NCBI GenBank assembly: GCA_973895155.1
Contig: OZ316898.1
Span: 19,406,001 to 19,470,000 of the forward strand
DNA: 64,000 nucleotides
Origin: Marsupella aquatica
Lineage: Eukaryota > Marchantiophyta
Direction: 5' to 3'
Shown: piece after piece, positions 20,114-32,922 of the stretch
Layout of the letters: the number at the start of each line of letters is the position of its first letter
Numbering within the stretch: position 1 is the stretch's first letter
Notes under the pieces: model-generated
The model's database searches: none
Told to the model about the DNA's origin: nothing
Seen by the model: the letters and a program-made list of their open reading frames with translations, nothing else
Program-made: the position numbers and the translations under genes

Positions 20114-23100
20114 TTATTGAGATTTCCAATCGTGGCCCTTCTTTTTCGAGCGTCGTTGACTACTTCGCGGAAAAAGAGCTTGGTCGATGAGTTTGTCAGC
20201 TGTCTCTTCACATGTTGCCTGCAAACAGATTTTGGTAATTAGTGACATGGCGCACAGCTTCCAATTGAGAAGGCTCAGTTGTCGACGTCAAGCAACATTT
20301 GTAAGGTAGACATACGGAGACTGGGAGAGGGCGAGGAGAATCAAACGCCAGCCATGCCGGAAATCCACAGGTCAGCAATAGAAAGAATCCCCAATGCAGA
20401 TAAACAAAAAGAAAGAGGAAAGGGATTCTACAAACCCGTCTGCTAAAAGGTATTCGGAGAGTTTGCACTTCGATGCCGCAACGGACTCGTAGGTCCAACC
20501 CAAGACAATCAACGCCAACAACAGACACCTCCTGCACGCACAAATTGCATACCCACATATAAGGGTCATTTCCCATGCTATGCTCCTGGAGGATAGCGTT
20601 TGTCTACAGATGTCACATTGCAATAACTGTCTACATAGACCAGGGCCATAACTAGTATCTTGCAAGACTTTCGGCGTGAAGAGAACTCACCTCAACATCA
20701 AGACCCTTGGCTCGTTGACAAAGAGCCTTCAAGGCAGTTTCTATTTTCTTACCACCACCGTTAACTCGTTCCAAGATGGTTGATGTAAAGTGTGCTAGAG
20801 CATCTGGCTCCGCAAAGGCGAAGTCTTGCACCTCAACGACAGTCTACAGACAACAAGCACAACGATCAGTGACAAAACAACAACACCACAGACCTGGATT
20901 AACGAAACCGAGTTCTATTAAATCATGGTAGCACATGAAACGATCTTGAACTTCTACCTGTGGTCCGGGGCCAGTGTCCATTTGAATGCTGACAATCTCC
21001 AATTTGTAGAAAGAAGATCCTATTTCTAATGCCCTTTGGCGTTGCTCTGACCACTCACCAACCACTGCGTCGCCTTCCAGCGTTGCCCCAGGAGGCAAAA
21101 CAATCTCAGCAGCCTCCTCTACCTCTAGGGCCTCATCTTTCACATCAGAACTATCCAGAAGTGTACCCCTTTTCATGTTTCTGCGTTTCCTCTTGCCAAA
21201 ATCCCTCGACATGATGCCCCCCTCATGACCATCGCCTGCTTCCCTATGACCCTCTCTACCGTTGTCTAAATCTTCTGCGTTACTTCCAGAAGTACTAGGA
21301 AACTCGAGCAGCGAGTTTTCACTCGATGAGATGTCACTTGAACCAAAATGCTTATCGTTCGAGTCTGAAATATTTTCATCCAAAATTCTGTCAGTTCCGT
21401 TAACTGGTTTTCCAGGAACTATTCCATCCTGTGAGAAGCTGGGTATTTCAGATTCCCATATCGTGCCAACCTCTGCATTGCCGTGCACAACCCTTCCATT
21501 ATATTGCAGGGCATTCTTCGATTTGTTTCGAGGTGGCAACCCTCCATTATCATCATGGCTGTGATTCTCTTCCTCTTCATCATCGTCGTCCCCGTCATCA
21601 CCACCAGCTAGAAGAAATCTATCAAACCAAATTCCCCGTACGTAAGGCTCCTCTTCTTCAGTAACTGGACGAGCCACGCCTGAGATGGTGAGGCGCCTTG
21701 GCGGCTTATCTATTTCAGATATGTAATCTGCAGATACAGACTGGTTTGAAACATATCACCATGATTAGAAAAACATTGCACTGCATTTATAGATCAAACC
21801 CAACAAACAGCAATGAGGTTGAAACAGCTGTGAGAGTTTGCACGTTTGCCAAGGACGTCATTTCTGCCACGGTCTACAAACAGCTACCAATTGCCAACTA
21901 CGGCCTCCTTGGCTAGTTAGCACAACGGTTGCTTTGCTGGTGCCTAACCATTAGGGGGAGATTTCTAACAGAATAGCAAGCAGTTCTTTTCTCGACAACG
22001 GTTTGGTTCAGTAAGTGGTTCCATAAAGATCAAGTTTGAAGTCATGAACGGTTCACTAATCGTCAAACCTGAAAATTCAAACGCGAAACTCTGTTGAGAA
22101 ATCTGAAAGTATCCTTACCTCGGAAACTTTGGATGCGAAGTCCATTGGATGGACTTGGTCCAAAGATTCAAACCCACCCCATCCACCTAATGAACTGAAA
22201 GATTCTTCGTGAGAATCATCGTCCGACTCATCCATTCCCTCCCAGAACTGCAACATCATCGCATGAAATAAGAACATTTAACAGACCCAGTCCAGTTTTC
22301 AGGGCGGAAGAAAAGTCTTTAATCCACACACTTCTTTTGTTTGAGACACAAATCTATCCTTAAAATGGATTCAACAGTAACAGAAACGCTCTAAAAGTAT
22401 CTAAACCTTACAATCTGGACATCCACATCTTCGCCTTCATCCGAAGAATCTTCGGAATCACTCCCCGCTTGTACTTCCTCTGCCTCTGCCTCTGCCTCAA
22501 TGACCTCGGAGAATTGTAATCCATCCACAGTACCAAAGCCGACCAATACCTGTTGTATTTCAACAAGGGATAGACTTTAGAATGATCACAGAGTTACGGG
22601 ACACTCTGAAAACACTCAGTTATAATAGAGGACAACTCAGTTATCTTCCACATGTATCATCAACGAAAAAAAATTATTCAGACGTCAGGTCTGATTAGCG
22701 CTAGGTTGTCCTACACTTTTAATATTAATTGACTTTCGTGACAGTTTTCAAATGAACAGAAAAAGTGATATGAGTTGCCAATTCCCTACAGTATAGATCT
22801 GGGTCGAAGACAGATTACGCAGAAACTCGTTGTCGTTTTCTATTTCGAAATAGAGATCTGCACAGATATACAAATGAAGTACGTAAAGTTCACTTTCAGC
22901 GAGTCTTTGCAGTTATCACCAATAGTAAAAACCACGAGCTGTATAACAAAGCGTCGGGACTCTAAACATATGCGTGATTATACCCACCTCCATGGTCATC
23001 CACAAGATACTGCACTTCGGTTCCAAATACAGCATCCTTATCGGAAACAAGAGTAGAAAATATGAATGCACTCCAATTGACCTGCAAGCGTGCGAAGGCC

Positions 23101-24830
23101 AGGGTTATTAGTCAGCATGGAAGAAGACCAATGAATGATATACTTAATCGTAAAACGGCACTTACAATGTAACCTAGGTCCAAGAACCTACCGCACATCT
23201 CCAGCAGATTCACTCCCACAACTCTACTCAGGAGTTCACACATAAAAATTGAGGCACAGAACTTTCACAAACTTTCAAGCGGGACTAAACCGATAGCTTC
23301 AATTGATGCACAGAAACCTCAAAATTTACCTCAGCAATTGTTCGTGCAACCTCTGGAGTCGTGAGTTTTCCATCTCCAGCATGCTCGATTTCTTCTTTCT
23401 CTAGCTTTGAAAGATCTTCCAAGGGGTGATAACCCCACTTTTCCTGGCGCTTATGCGATTCAGGCTTGGAATCGGAGTAGTCGGCGGCTACACGGACATC
23501 CACATTCCGTTTTCTGAAGAAGGAATGTTCCAAAGATGGACTGAAAGGAAACCGGGAGCTGCACAAAAATTCATCCTTAAGTATAGGTCAACAGAGCTAT
23601 TTGACAGAGCTAAACGTTATTTTCCTGAAAACTAACCATCTATTGGATGGTAAGCAGATGCTAGGACGCTTTCTTTCATTTTTTATATATACATATGTAT
23701 TTTAAGCAGCACGGTAGCAAGGCCCAACACAAGCCCTCATCAAAGATTCATCGCGTTGCAAGCTAAGTATGGAGGGAATCTTGAAAGTAATTTCAATCCG
23801 CTTGCAATATATTACTCCCAACCCTCTTCTTTGGCTACACATGTAATCCAAGATCTTCCTGAGACGATTTGATAACTGAGGTTATTTACAAGTCTCTGAG
23901 AGGATGTTGTTGCACTCATAGGGGCTTGCTTTTAGCCAGCAACGTGTCTTCAAAACCTGTCCGAATTGAGGTTTTTTTTCCCGAATCGATCTTCTGGCGT
24001 TTCAAATCTGGTGACCAATTCCAAAGTACGCAATGCCATGGAAATTTCAGGTAGCAGTACCGTTCTACAACCGATCATCAACGACTAAATACGGTACTCT
24101 TGCGTACTGAGGAGGTGCGGAGGCCATGGGGCACTTTCGACACAGTAATCCTTGCCAGAAACATGCACAAGAAATTTCTCCTCGGCAGATGCACTAGACC
24201 GTTGCCATTCCTTTCAGATTAAAGAAACGGACAATAAAAGCAGGCCCAAGGAGACGCTATATATCGTCGAACAGTGAGTCAGAACCAGGAACAGATAAGC
24301 ATTCCTGGTGTGCCTGAAAGAAGATACGGAGTGCGGGGTACAAAACAAAACGCAAACCCCTGAAAGTCAGATTTGTTAATCGATGCTCAAGGCACCCCTA
24401 CAGCAAACAAATGTTCCATTGTTAGCTCCCTCGATGAATGCAATGGACTCACACATTTGGGCATGCAACGCAGAGAATTCCTAGATTTCTTGATGGCAAT
24501 CGATTGCTCAAGGCAACCCCTACAGCAGACAAAGGTTCCATTGTTAGCTCCCTCGATGAATGCAATGGACTCACACATTTGGTCATGCAACGCAGAGAAT
24601 TCCTAGATTTCTTAATAGCTGTGACGAAATTCAGAGCTCAGAGTTCGGCACGTTGAGGGATCGAGTAATGGCGAGTCAGTGCGAGTCAAACCGTACCTAG
24701 TCCTGCCAGGTAGTCTACAAAAACTCGGCGACGGCCTTGATGAACGAGCTTGCATACGGAGGGTGCCACCACCACCACCAGTGGCAGCAAACCCTTCCCC
24801 ACAACCACAGCCAACAAGGGAAGCCGCCAT
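20114..24830 (-). CDS. Probable plastid FMN-binding split-barrel/DUF2470-like protein
   Basis: Ten exons (descending): 24830-24697, 23558-23330, 23081-22988, 22857-22790, 22549-22412, 22247-22119, 21740-20958, 20843-20691, 20531-20436, 20218-20114. All junctions are GT-AG and phase-consistent, giving 642 residues. Residues 1-70 resemble a chloroplast transit peptide (MAAS start, Ser/Arg-rich, then RVAADYSD). Residues about 112-175 (VARTIAEVNWSAFIFSTL...EVQYLVDDHG) resemble the PNPOx-like split barrel seen in glutamyl-tRNA reductase-binding and HugZ-like proteins. Residues 526-642 (VEVQDF..., VSVVGVDCLGLDLRV, VQTLRIPFSRR) resemble DUF2470. Between them lie two very acidic linkers (about 190-245 and 300-330) and a KRKRR basic patch near 430. 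Cofactor or heme binding is not shown. The start codon and first intron are the least certain parts. Family assignment rests on recalled motifs. Confidence 0.75.
24381..24622. repeat. 121-bp tandem duplication in intron 1 of the split-barrel gene
   Basis: Two copies share GCTCAAGGCA, TTCCATTGTTAGCTCCCTCG, ATGCAATGGACTCACACATT and GAGAATTCCTAGATTTCTT. They differ at only a few positions. Confidence 0.93.
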
Positions 24831-26169
24831 GTCTCCCTGAGCTTCCTTACTCTGCTGCTAGCAATGCAGCTCCTCGATCGTATCTCACTCCATCTCCACA
24901 AAGTGCAGGAAAGGATTACCACCAGAATGCTTCACGTTAGTAGCGTCGATCGAACGCGCTGCAATCTAAATCCACCTCTCAATCATTTGCCCGCACCTCC
25001 TCCTTCTGTGACGAATTTTCGATCCCACTTACTAGTGTATCAATTTTATTCCAGAGAAACCTCCAAACATTTGGAAAACAGTGTGCGGCGATGATCCTCG
25101 CAGGCCCCACGAGACCTTTCCATCAATGTTCGCAAGCCTGCATCCTATTCGAGCTCCATGAACTCAATTCGCTCCTCTGTCCGTAACGTCAGTCTACCTG
25201 TCGTTGGAAGCGATTCTATAGCCGTCTGTTCGCACCACTAGGTTCCGCAATCCCGAGCGTTGGAGCAACCAGCACGATCCTCTCTTCTGACTTCACCTTC
25301 ACGTTCTGCCGGTCCGCTCTCGACGTTTTTTCTTTTCTTCTGCGTCGTCTTCTTTACCCCAGTCGTCCGTCCGTAATCGGAAATCAGTAGACCCCGCCGC
25401 GCGGCAGTAGGTAGAACAAAATCAGCTCTCTTCCTATCATTCAAGCACATGCACAGTCCAATTTCCTTCCCATCCTCCTCTTGCTTGTTTCCCACTCTTG
25501 CTTTCTATTCTCCACGCTTACTAGTAACCTACTGGAGGATTTCGGATCCTTCTTGTCTTCTCGGTGTCCTTCAATTCACATTTCCCCTTTCCCTCCCGGT
25601 CGGAGCAGGCCCTAGTGTGTACGTAGGTGCGAACAATATCAATCTCCGCCCTCCCTTTTTTCGAGTTCTTGCCTTCCCTTTCCTGTTTCTTCCTCCCGCT
25701 TCCTGTTCACTATCTACTGTAGAACTCCAATCCTTTCTCGTCGCGTTCGCCCCCTCAAGCAGAACTCCAAATCTTTTTCACGTCGTTCTTCAAGCATCCC
25801 TCTCCTCCATCACTCACTCCATCATTCCAGCAATCCAGCAACAAATCACCGAGCCAATCAGCCAATCAGCCAGTGAGGCAATCGATCCCTCTCGTCTGAT
25901 ATCATCACCCCTCCCCCCGCTTTCGGAGGGTGTTCCGCCTCCTGCGTCCGTCCACGTGCTCCGGCGGGGCCGATCGTTTTGGTGCTTGCGACTATGGTTG
26001 GATGCGGACGACGAAGCTCTCCAGTCTCCACCCCGAGCAGAACCGATCTTCGATTCACGTGAAGAAAGTCATGTCGCGCCGAATCTGCGCTGCTGCTTGT
26101 TGGGACTTGGGATGCTCGCCAAAATTTCCAATCCTCTGCCAAAGCTTTCGATAAACAGCACAGTGGTGA
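24831..26169. other. Pyrimidine-rich region upstream of the split-barrel gene
   Basis: The plus strand is rich in C and T from about 25240 to 26250 and holds a long Ser/Pro/Leu-rich open frame (25449-26354) that I do not trust. Two CCAAT boxes nine bases apart (GCCAATCAGCCAATCAGCC, about 25854-25872) suggest promoter sequence. No direction of transcription can be assigned. Confidence 0.45.
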
Positions 26170-27150
26170 AAGTCACTCCTCGTTCCTTTTCTCTCTCTCA
26201 CTCTCTCTGCCATTTCTCCATCTTTCTCTACGTGTGCCCTTCACCGTCGTCGTCCTCGCACCGTCGGACGGCGGGTCATCACTACATATTTTATAAATTA
26301 TATAATATATATAGGGTATGGTCAAGTGCATCATTCCAACCATGGTTGCCCTAGTCCCTCAATTTTATAATTAAGCTGGCGTTCAATGGACCTTAACTCC
26401 CTAGTTTTCATCGTCTTTCTCTCCCGGTCATCACTATAATTATGGGGTATGGTCAAGTACAGTTCCAACCATGGTTGCCCTGGCCCCTCATTTCTCTAAT
26501 AGGGAGTCTCAAAGATGGAGATTTGATGGACCTTAACTCCCTCGTTTTCACCTTCTTCCTCGCACCGTTGGAAGGCAGGTCATCACTATATGGAGTATGG
26601 TCAAGTACATCATTCCAACCATGGTTGCCCTGGCCCCTCATTTTTCTAATAGGGCATCTCAAAGCTGGTGATTTGATGGACCTTTATTCCCTAGTTTTCA
26701 CGGTTTCCTTCGCCCCGTTGGAAAGCGAGGACCTTAACTTCCTAGTTATGGGTTATGTAAACAAAAAGTCATGGCAATTTGATGGACCTTAGGGGAAGTC
26801 ACTCCTTGTTCGTTTCTCTCTCTGCCATTAGTTTCTCCATCTTTCTCTATGTCTGCCCTTCATTGTTGTCTTCCTCGCACTGTCGGAAGGCGGGTCATCA
26901 CTATAATGGGGTATGGTCAAGTGCATCATTCCAACCATGGTTGCCCTGGCCCCTCATTTTTCTAATTAAGTTGGCGATTTGATGGACCTTAACTCCCTAG
27001 TTTTCACCCTCTTCTTCACTCGTTGGAAGGCGGGTCATCACTATATGGGGTATGGTCAAGTACATCATTCCAACCATGGTTGCCCTAGCCCCTCATTTTT
27101 CTAATAGAGTGTCTCAAAGCTGGCGATTTTATGGATTTTCTAATAGGGTT
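26170..27150. repeat. Satellite-like array of 130-160 bp units with a higher-order duplication
   Basis: Units carry GGTATGGTCAAGT, TTCCAACCATGGTTGCCCT, CCCCTCATTTTTCTAAT and GATGGACCTTAACTCCCTAG. Unit starts are near 26312, 26444, 26592, 26908 and 27047; a decayed unit fills the longer gap. A GTCACTCC...TTCTCCATCTTTCTCTA block occurs before the first unit and again near 26790-26905, so a larger block was duplicated as well. Confidence 0.9.
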
Positions 27151-29064
27151 ATCAAAGGTGAATTAGTTCAAACCCTGTTGAAACCCATGACAACTTAATA
27201 ATGTTAGGAAAGCAAAATGTCCTGGTTAGAGGGCATTGTGAGCTATGATGCCCCAAAATGGAGTGCTGCAGCAGTTGAGGGGACCTTATGGCCCACAATG
27301 CCAGTAACTAGAACTTTTAGTTACATAAAAACTTCAGAGAGTTCCGAGAAGAAAGTTAAATGCCAGGATTTTAGGGCATGCAAAGAAGAGGCATTTATAT
27401 TCTACAATACATACCTTGCCGTGAGGAGGACATCATGCAAGAATCAATCAATCTACAGCAGACATATGCACAAAAGCCTTGACTGTGCGCATTCTTGTCC
27501 ATAAAGCCCTAAAAATTACAAAGAAGAAGAATCATGAAGGGCATAAAATCAAGTAAGAGCCATTTTGCATATATGGCAATGGCTGTACCAAATCAGCCCT
27601 ACTACACCCATTACACCTGGTAGCTTTCTCAATCAGAAACAAGAATATGTGACGGACACTTGGATCTGACCTGGAGTGTTGTGAGTTTGTAGGACCTCCC
27701 ATACTGCCAAAACAGGTAGATAGGTACAATATGCGAGTTTGCAGCCTTACAAGATCCTTTCTCCTTTGCCCTACATTCTTCATGCTCCCTCAAGCTGTAT
27801 TTGTACCACCCGCCTCTTACTTTCCTAGAATATTCACAAATGTGGTTATATTATTCCCTACGACACTATCTTGGGATAAACAAATAAGTTTTGGGATCCC
27901 ACCATTCTTGACATAATTTCATTTAGTCAAACATGGTTTTCCCTTCAAAAGAAACAACTTGATTTCGATTATCAATGGCGTTAGCAACCTTTAACCCCAA
28001 GACTAGAATAGCGCTGCCTCCAGAATTAATACTCGAAGATCCTTCAAATGTGTCATATGGTAATCAATGGTGGTCACTAGAATGAATATTCTGAAGATAT
28101 TCTCACAAAGCATTATTAAAAGTTATTCCCTTTTGGTTTGTGTGAATGCTGGTAACTTTGGTGAGGACCAATCTACCATCGCCAGCACCCCCGACCAGGT
28201 CTAGAGTCGTCAGACCCACCAAATACCCTACTTTACTTATGTTGACTGGACAACTGACACTACTCGGCTATTGGGATTCCCATACTCCCCTTTGGATAAT
28301 AAATAAATAACTATTAAATTTTGGGCAGGAACATCAAAGTATTTGTGGGGTTCTTGTGAAACCTAGTAGGACTATTTTAAGGATCCCATAGTAAACATTG
28401 ACTTTTTCTGTGTAAATACTATACTAATTTCAAAGTTAACAAGGATGAAAAGTTTACATATTCACTGCTTACTAGATTATATCACACTCCCAAATAACAA
28501 AAGACACATCCCAAAGGTAGGAGGACAAGGGAAAACCCAAGTGGACCAAAGAGCTTTGAGAGTCCCAGCAAGAGTCCTCCACAACCCTACTTGGCTGCAA
28601 ATTGAAAAGCCTAGTAAAGTTCTTGGTTAGGATGCTTCTCAGAGCATTCTGGCCTTGCATGATTTCCTGCAATGAAAAATAAATAATGTTTGATGAAGTT
28701 CCTACTCTAAGCAGGAGGGAAGAGGAAAGGTTAGAAACCCTGTTATCCCTTGACAAAGCTAAACTACATCCAAGGGATAACAGAAATTCAGTGACCAATC
28801 CTTTCGTATGTCAAGGGACCTCCCATCCCATATTTGATAAAATAAAAAACCTCAAATAATTAAAACTGTAGGGCACAGATCTGTGCTCACTCCAAGGCCT
28901 AAATCCTTCTCATCTTTGATCACAATGCAAAGTGGATGAATCTTATAGCTGTTTTGATTCCACTTCTTTTGAGGGGAGTTGGTCAAAGTTCAGTATTAAG
29001 AGAGGAATCACACTGGCAAGTTCACCACATTAAGCCTGGATGGGAAAGAGATTTCATGGAGTTT
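27151..29064. other. Intergenic stretch, no supported gene
   Basis: Only short frames without recognisable similarity are present. No RNA gene was recognised. Confidence 0.5.
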
Positions 29065-29335
29065 TTCCGAGGGATGAGCCTAGAACCGACAGGTCCCAGG
29101 TTCAATCCCTCCTCCACATTCAAGGGGTGTGGAGGATATGTGTCTGTACGTGTGGATGGGGTGTAGTGGTGGAAGTCTTGGTTTCTCCTCAGCCCCTGGC
29201 TAGTCCACTTTGGGGTCCTGGCTCAACCCTCTCTCCCTCCTGGTCTGGGTCCTTGTCGGATCCCTGGGTATTGTCCCTCCTTGTGGGTGACCTACAGTGG
29301 TGCATACTCCAAATTAAAATGTCTATCCTCTGTTG
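29065..29335 (+). repeat. SINE-like repeat, copy 1
   Basis: About 270 bp matches 59750-60018: GCCTAGAACC near the start, AGGTCCCAGGTTCAATCC, TGGTTTCTCCTC, CAACCCTCTCTCC, GGATCCCTGGGTATTGTCCC and ATCTATCCTCT. GGTTCAATCC resembles a pol III B box and GAGCCTAGAAC a weak A box (TRGCNNAG is better kept in copy 2), suggesting a tRNA-derived head. Confidence 0.65.
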
Positions 29336-30100
29336 GATGGGTCTACTTTCAACTTTTGAGGCAAAAAAATATTCATAGCTTGTGAATATTGACACCTCAC
29401 TTGCGAGATAGAGGTGCCCTAACCAGCATAGCTTTGACATGCCCTAATGCCATGCACTGCACAACCGTCAAGGTTTCTTTTCTCAAATTAGAGCACATGC
29501 TGTGTTATGGAATCATAACTTCTCTAGATTTCAGTTTTTAGCTTAGAAAAAAAGCTTAGAATATATTCCTAGATGATCCACTGGAAATGATTATATTGCT
29601 TCACAAGAATAAAAAATATAAAGCCTGGATGGACTGACTGGTTGGTAAAAGACTTGGGTAGCACATTTTACAATTTTTACTGAATGGTGACTTGCTGGTT
29701 TCAATCAGTTTACCTGGAAGGAGGTCGCTTCTCATGCCCAAACTACTCAGGGAGTTCTGCCCCCAAAAAAACCTTGTCCTTCCCCAAAGTGGTAATTTGT
29801 TTCTCATGTTCAAACTACTTAAGGAGTACCAAGGCAATATGGTACACTCTTGGGCCCAAGCAATGTACCACGGTCTTGCTAGTGTACAGTGAACCACATT
29901 TAAGTGCAAGCTCCTGGGAAGATATCTGCCAGTATTTATCCATGAAATGCACTATGCTATAAGTGCATATGATATCATTTATGCACTTTTCCATATGTGC
30001 ATGATCTGCACTATCTAATAAATGCATGAGAAATCACTTATGCACTCCCCTTCTGTTGTAGGGTCACACACATTGGCCTCCTCATACCCTGAGCCGTCAC

Positions 30101-30200
30101 ATTGCAATTGGATAAGTACATGATACTACTTTATGTATGAGCCTTCATAGTGCACATTGCAATTGGATAAGTACATGATACTACTTTATGTATTTGTTTG
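30101..30200. repeat. 55-bp tandem duplication
   Basis: ATTGCAATTGGATAAGTACA followed by TGATACTACTTTATGTAT occurs at 30101 and again at 30156. The surrounding 29940-30240 interval is also rich in TGCACT/AGTGCA words. Confidence 0.9.
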
Positions 30201-30239
30201 TTGCACTTATCAAACCACCCTTTTTATGTACATGCATTC

Positions 30240-31367
30240 CAATAACTAAAAAATTGCATATGTATGCTTATAGATGGAAATACATTACACACATATATAT
30301 ATACACGACATTTAGTGCAATGTTTAGTCTTTTAGTGAGGCTCTACCTGCACTTATCGTAATTTTGCAGCATTGGTCACACTTTTGGGTTTGAAACTCTT
30401 TCGGGTCCACGGGAGTTGCTTTATCAAATGCAGTGATCCATCCTAGCATTAACTTCTTGATTTCAAAGCTTGGGGAGAAAATATTTTATCCCCTAAATTT
30501 GAACATTAAATTAGAAATTAAAATCCAGCCCTTCTCACGAGAGCCACTCGAGAGGTATCCCTCTCTGCCAGACACGTAAGCGCCATGACCTGATCGATTC
30601 AATCCAGCTCTGCAGTTTTCATTTCGCTTTTCTCCCAGAACGAAATCCTCTCTCGGGTGGGAATCGGCCTTTGGGTTTTATTTTCGAATCCGCCCATAGC
30701 TCGAGAGCAATGTGAATTCTGCTCTATGTCGGAATCGTCCTTGGAAAGAAAAGTTGTGGGCAACGAGTTTTACATTGGGCTTTGCATTGGACTGCCTCCA
30801 AATTGAGCTCGTCTGTACAGACTCCACACAACTGAGCCTGTTGCATGAGGTGATTGTCTTCTCTTCCTCTGATTCTGGCGTTATTCTTGTAATTTGACGG
30901 GGAGTTCTTCATGGTCATCTGAGTTGTGTTAGACTTGTTTTAGCCTCGAATGGTTTTGGTTAGACTTTCCGCAGCTCTTTCTCCGGGAAATTTAGAAGCT
31001 CGGAGCTGGAGTTGTGAATGCTCTAGTGTCGGACAGGGGTCAGGTTTCCACAAGAGTCTATCAGTGATTCTCTGCCACTTGGTCTGAAGCAAACATTAGT
31101 TTGACCAAAAGGCACTTCCTCTACATTTAGTTGGGTTCGGTTTGATCTGCAGAACGATGCAAAATTCACAGTCGAAATTTTTGGACGCCTAGGTGCTGAA
31201 GAGAATGCTTTTCTGTAATTAAGTATCCGTCGCCGAGCTAATGCTAGTAACCACACTTTTGAACGTGGCTAGTATGGGTTTCAGCTTTGTGCTTCCCTTT
31301 GGGGGCGGTAAGCTGGACATGAATTACAAGGTCTCGTCTTTCTAGCGTTTTGCAGAAGCTGGTGAGG
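30240..31367 (+). other. 5' region of the HPPR gene
   Basis: A CT-rich leader-like segment begins near 30540. A GCATGAG|GTGATT donor-like site at about 30849 and a TTTTGCAG acceptor-like site at about 31353, just before the start codon, would allow a 5' UTR intron. This is inference, without transcript support. Confidence 0.4.
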
Positions 31368-32922
31368 ATGGCGCAACCTGCTGTATTAGGAGTGCTGTAC
31401 AGTGAATTTCCACCTCTCGTCACACCTGTGAAGTCCAAGTTCATCTACTATCCGTTCTCGGAGGTGCAAGAGAAAGCGGTGTTTTTGGCAGAGAAGGGAG
31501 CATCCATACGTGGGATTGTCACTGATGTATCCAGCAAGGTCCCTAAGGATCTGATCAGCAAGCTGCCCAACCTGGAGATCGTTTCTACCTTCAGCGTGGG
31601 AACGGACCATGTGGACCTCCAGTTTTGCAAGCAGCGTGGTGTGATCGTCACCAACACTCCGGATGTGCTAACAGATGATGTAGCAGACCTAGCCCTAGCT
31701 TTGACCCTTGCCACTATGAGACGTATTGCCGCTGCTGATCGATATGTGAGAGAAGGCAAATGGCTAGCCAAATCCTACCCTCTCACTACCCAGGTATGTC
31801 ACTAGATTCTACCCCTGCGTCTTGCAGTCCAAATTAAGATTATACGGTATCCACATTTACACGCAAATGCTGGTTTATTGATGGCATCAAGTAGGACGGC
31901 AGGAAGGAGAAACTGGAACGTTATTAGAACTTTGCTGTTGGGGTTCGAAAGTTCTGTTTGTCCAACGACAGTCATCCCGGCCGGACTAACAGCTGGTGTT
32001 CGAGAATTCAGAATAACGAGTAAATAATGCTTCTAATCAGGCCTCTCCCTAACAAGCTTATGTTGAACGTAATTTTCAGATGTCAATCTTAGATAGCACC
32101 CCCTCAAACCTATAACATTGCAACTCTTGCCAGGATTAGGTTAATATTTATATTAACTTCTAATGTGAGATCAATCCATTGCCATCAATTTGCAACTCTT
32201 AACTACTTGAGGCAACATGATCTGTAGTTTTAGTACAGATTGCCCAACAGTTTTGTTGTAATGAGCAAGTGCAGCTGCTTAAAAAATGGCCACGAGGGTT
32301 CAATTAGGACTTCAGGCGTTAAGAGCTATCTCCAGAAAAATTCACGCCTTTGTTTTTTCCTTTCTAGATGCTAGTCTGAAACTGGTCCTCACATGATGTG
32401 CAGGTAAGTGGAAAGCGGGTTGGGATAGTTGGGCTGGGCCGAATTGGAGTAGCAATCGCCAAAAGATTTGAAGGTTTTGGATGCAGCATTGCGTACTGGA
32501 GTAGATCAGAGAAGAAACAGTTTCAATATAAATATTCATCAACGATTATAGACCTAGCAAAGGATTCGGATATACTCATTGTAGTATGTGCTTTGGCACC
32601 TGAGACGACTGGAGTCATAAATCGTGATGTCATCGATGCACTGGGGCCGAAAGGGTACATCGTTAATGTTGCCAGAGGCCCGGTAATTAATGAAGCAGAG
32701 CTCGTGAAAGCTCTGGTAGAAGGCCGAGTAGCAGGAGCAGGGTTGGATGTGTTTGAGAACGAACCCCGTGTCCCAGAGGAGTTGTTCAAGCTGGATAATG
32801 TTGTGTTGCAACCTCATGTGGCGTCTGGCACTAACGAGACGAGGCAGGCAATGGCGGACCTTGCTGTGGCAAACTTGGAAGCACATTTTTCTGGCAAACC
32901 TGTACTTACACGGGTGGTTTGA
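31368..32922 (+). CDS. HPPR: Hydroxyphenylpyruvate/hydroxypyruvate reductase (D-2-hydroxyacid dehydrogenase)
   Basis: Exons 31368-31793 and 32404-32922 join in phase 0 (CAG|GTATGT donor, GTGCAG acceptor) to give 314 residues, the size of plant HPPR/HPR2. The enzyme reduces hydroxyphenylpyruvate, hydroxypyruvate or glyoxylate with NAD(P)H, in cytosolic photorespiratory bypass or in phenolic-ester biosynthesis. The Rossmann motif GIVGLGRIG is at 149-157. The catalytic triad of the family is visible as R233 ([10 protein letters not shown]), E262 (DVFENEP) and H280 (QPHVASG). The substrate-loop segment [10 protein letters not shown] is at 75-84. The ATG at 31368 starts directly before the conserved N-terminal sheet; upstream in-frame codons lack ATG. 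No targeting sequence is seen, consistent with a cytosolic enzyme. Substrate preference cannot be read from sequence alone. Confidence 0.94.

Noticed and set aside
19883-20242. 119-codon plus-strand frame
   Set aside because: It overlaps the last exon and 3' UTR of the minus-strand gene and has no similarity.
20436-20843. RimP-like reading of the C-terminal exons at 20436-20843
   Set aside because: The VGVDCLGLDLRV segment followed by RIPFSRR, together with the split-barrel-like N-terminal exons, fits DUF2470 better.
25449-26354. 301-codon plus-strand open frame
   Set aside because: It lies in pyrimidine-rich DNA and has Ser/Pro/Leu-rich composition. It runs into the satellite array and resembles no family.
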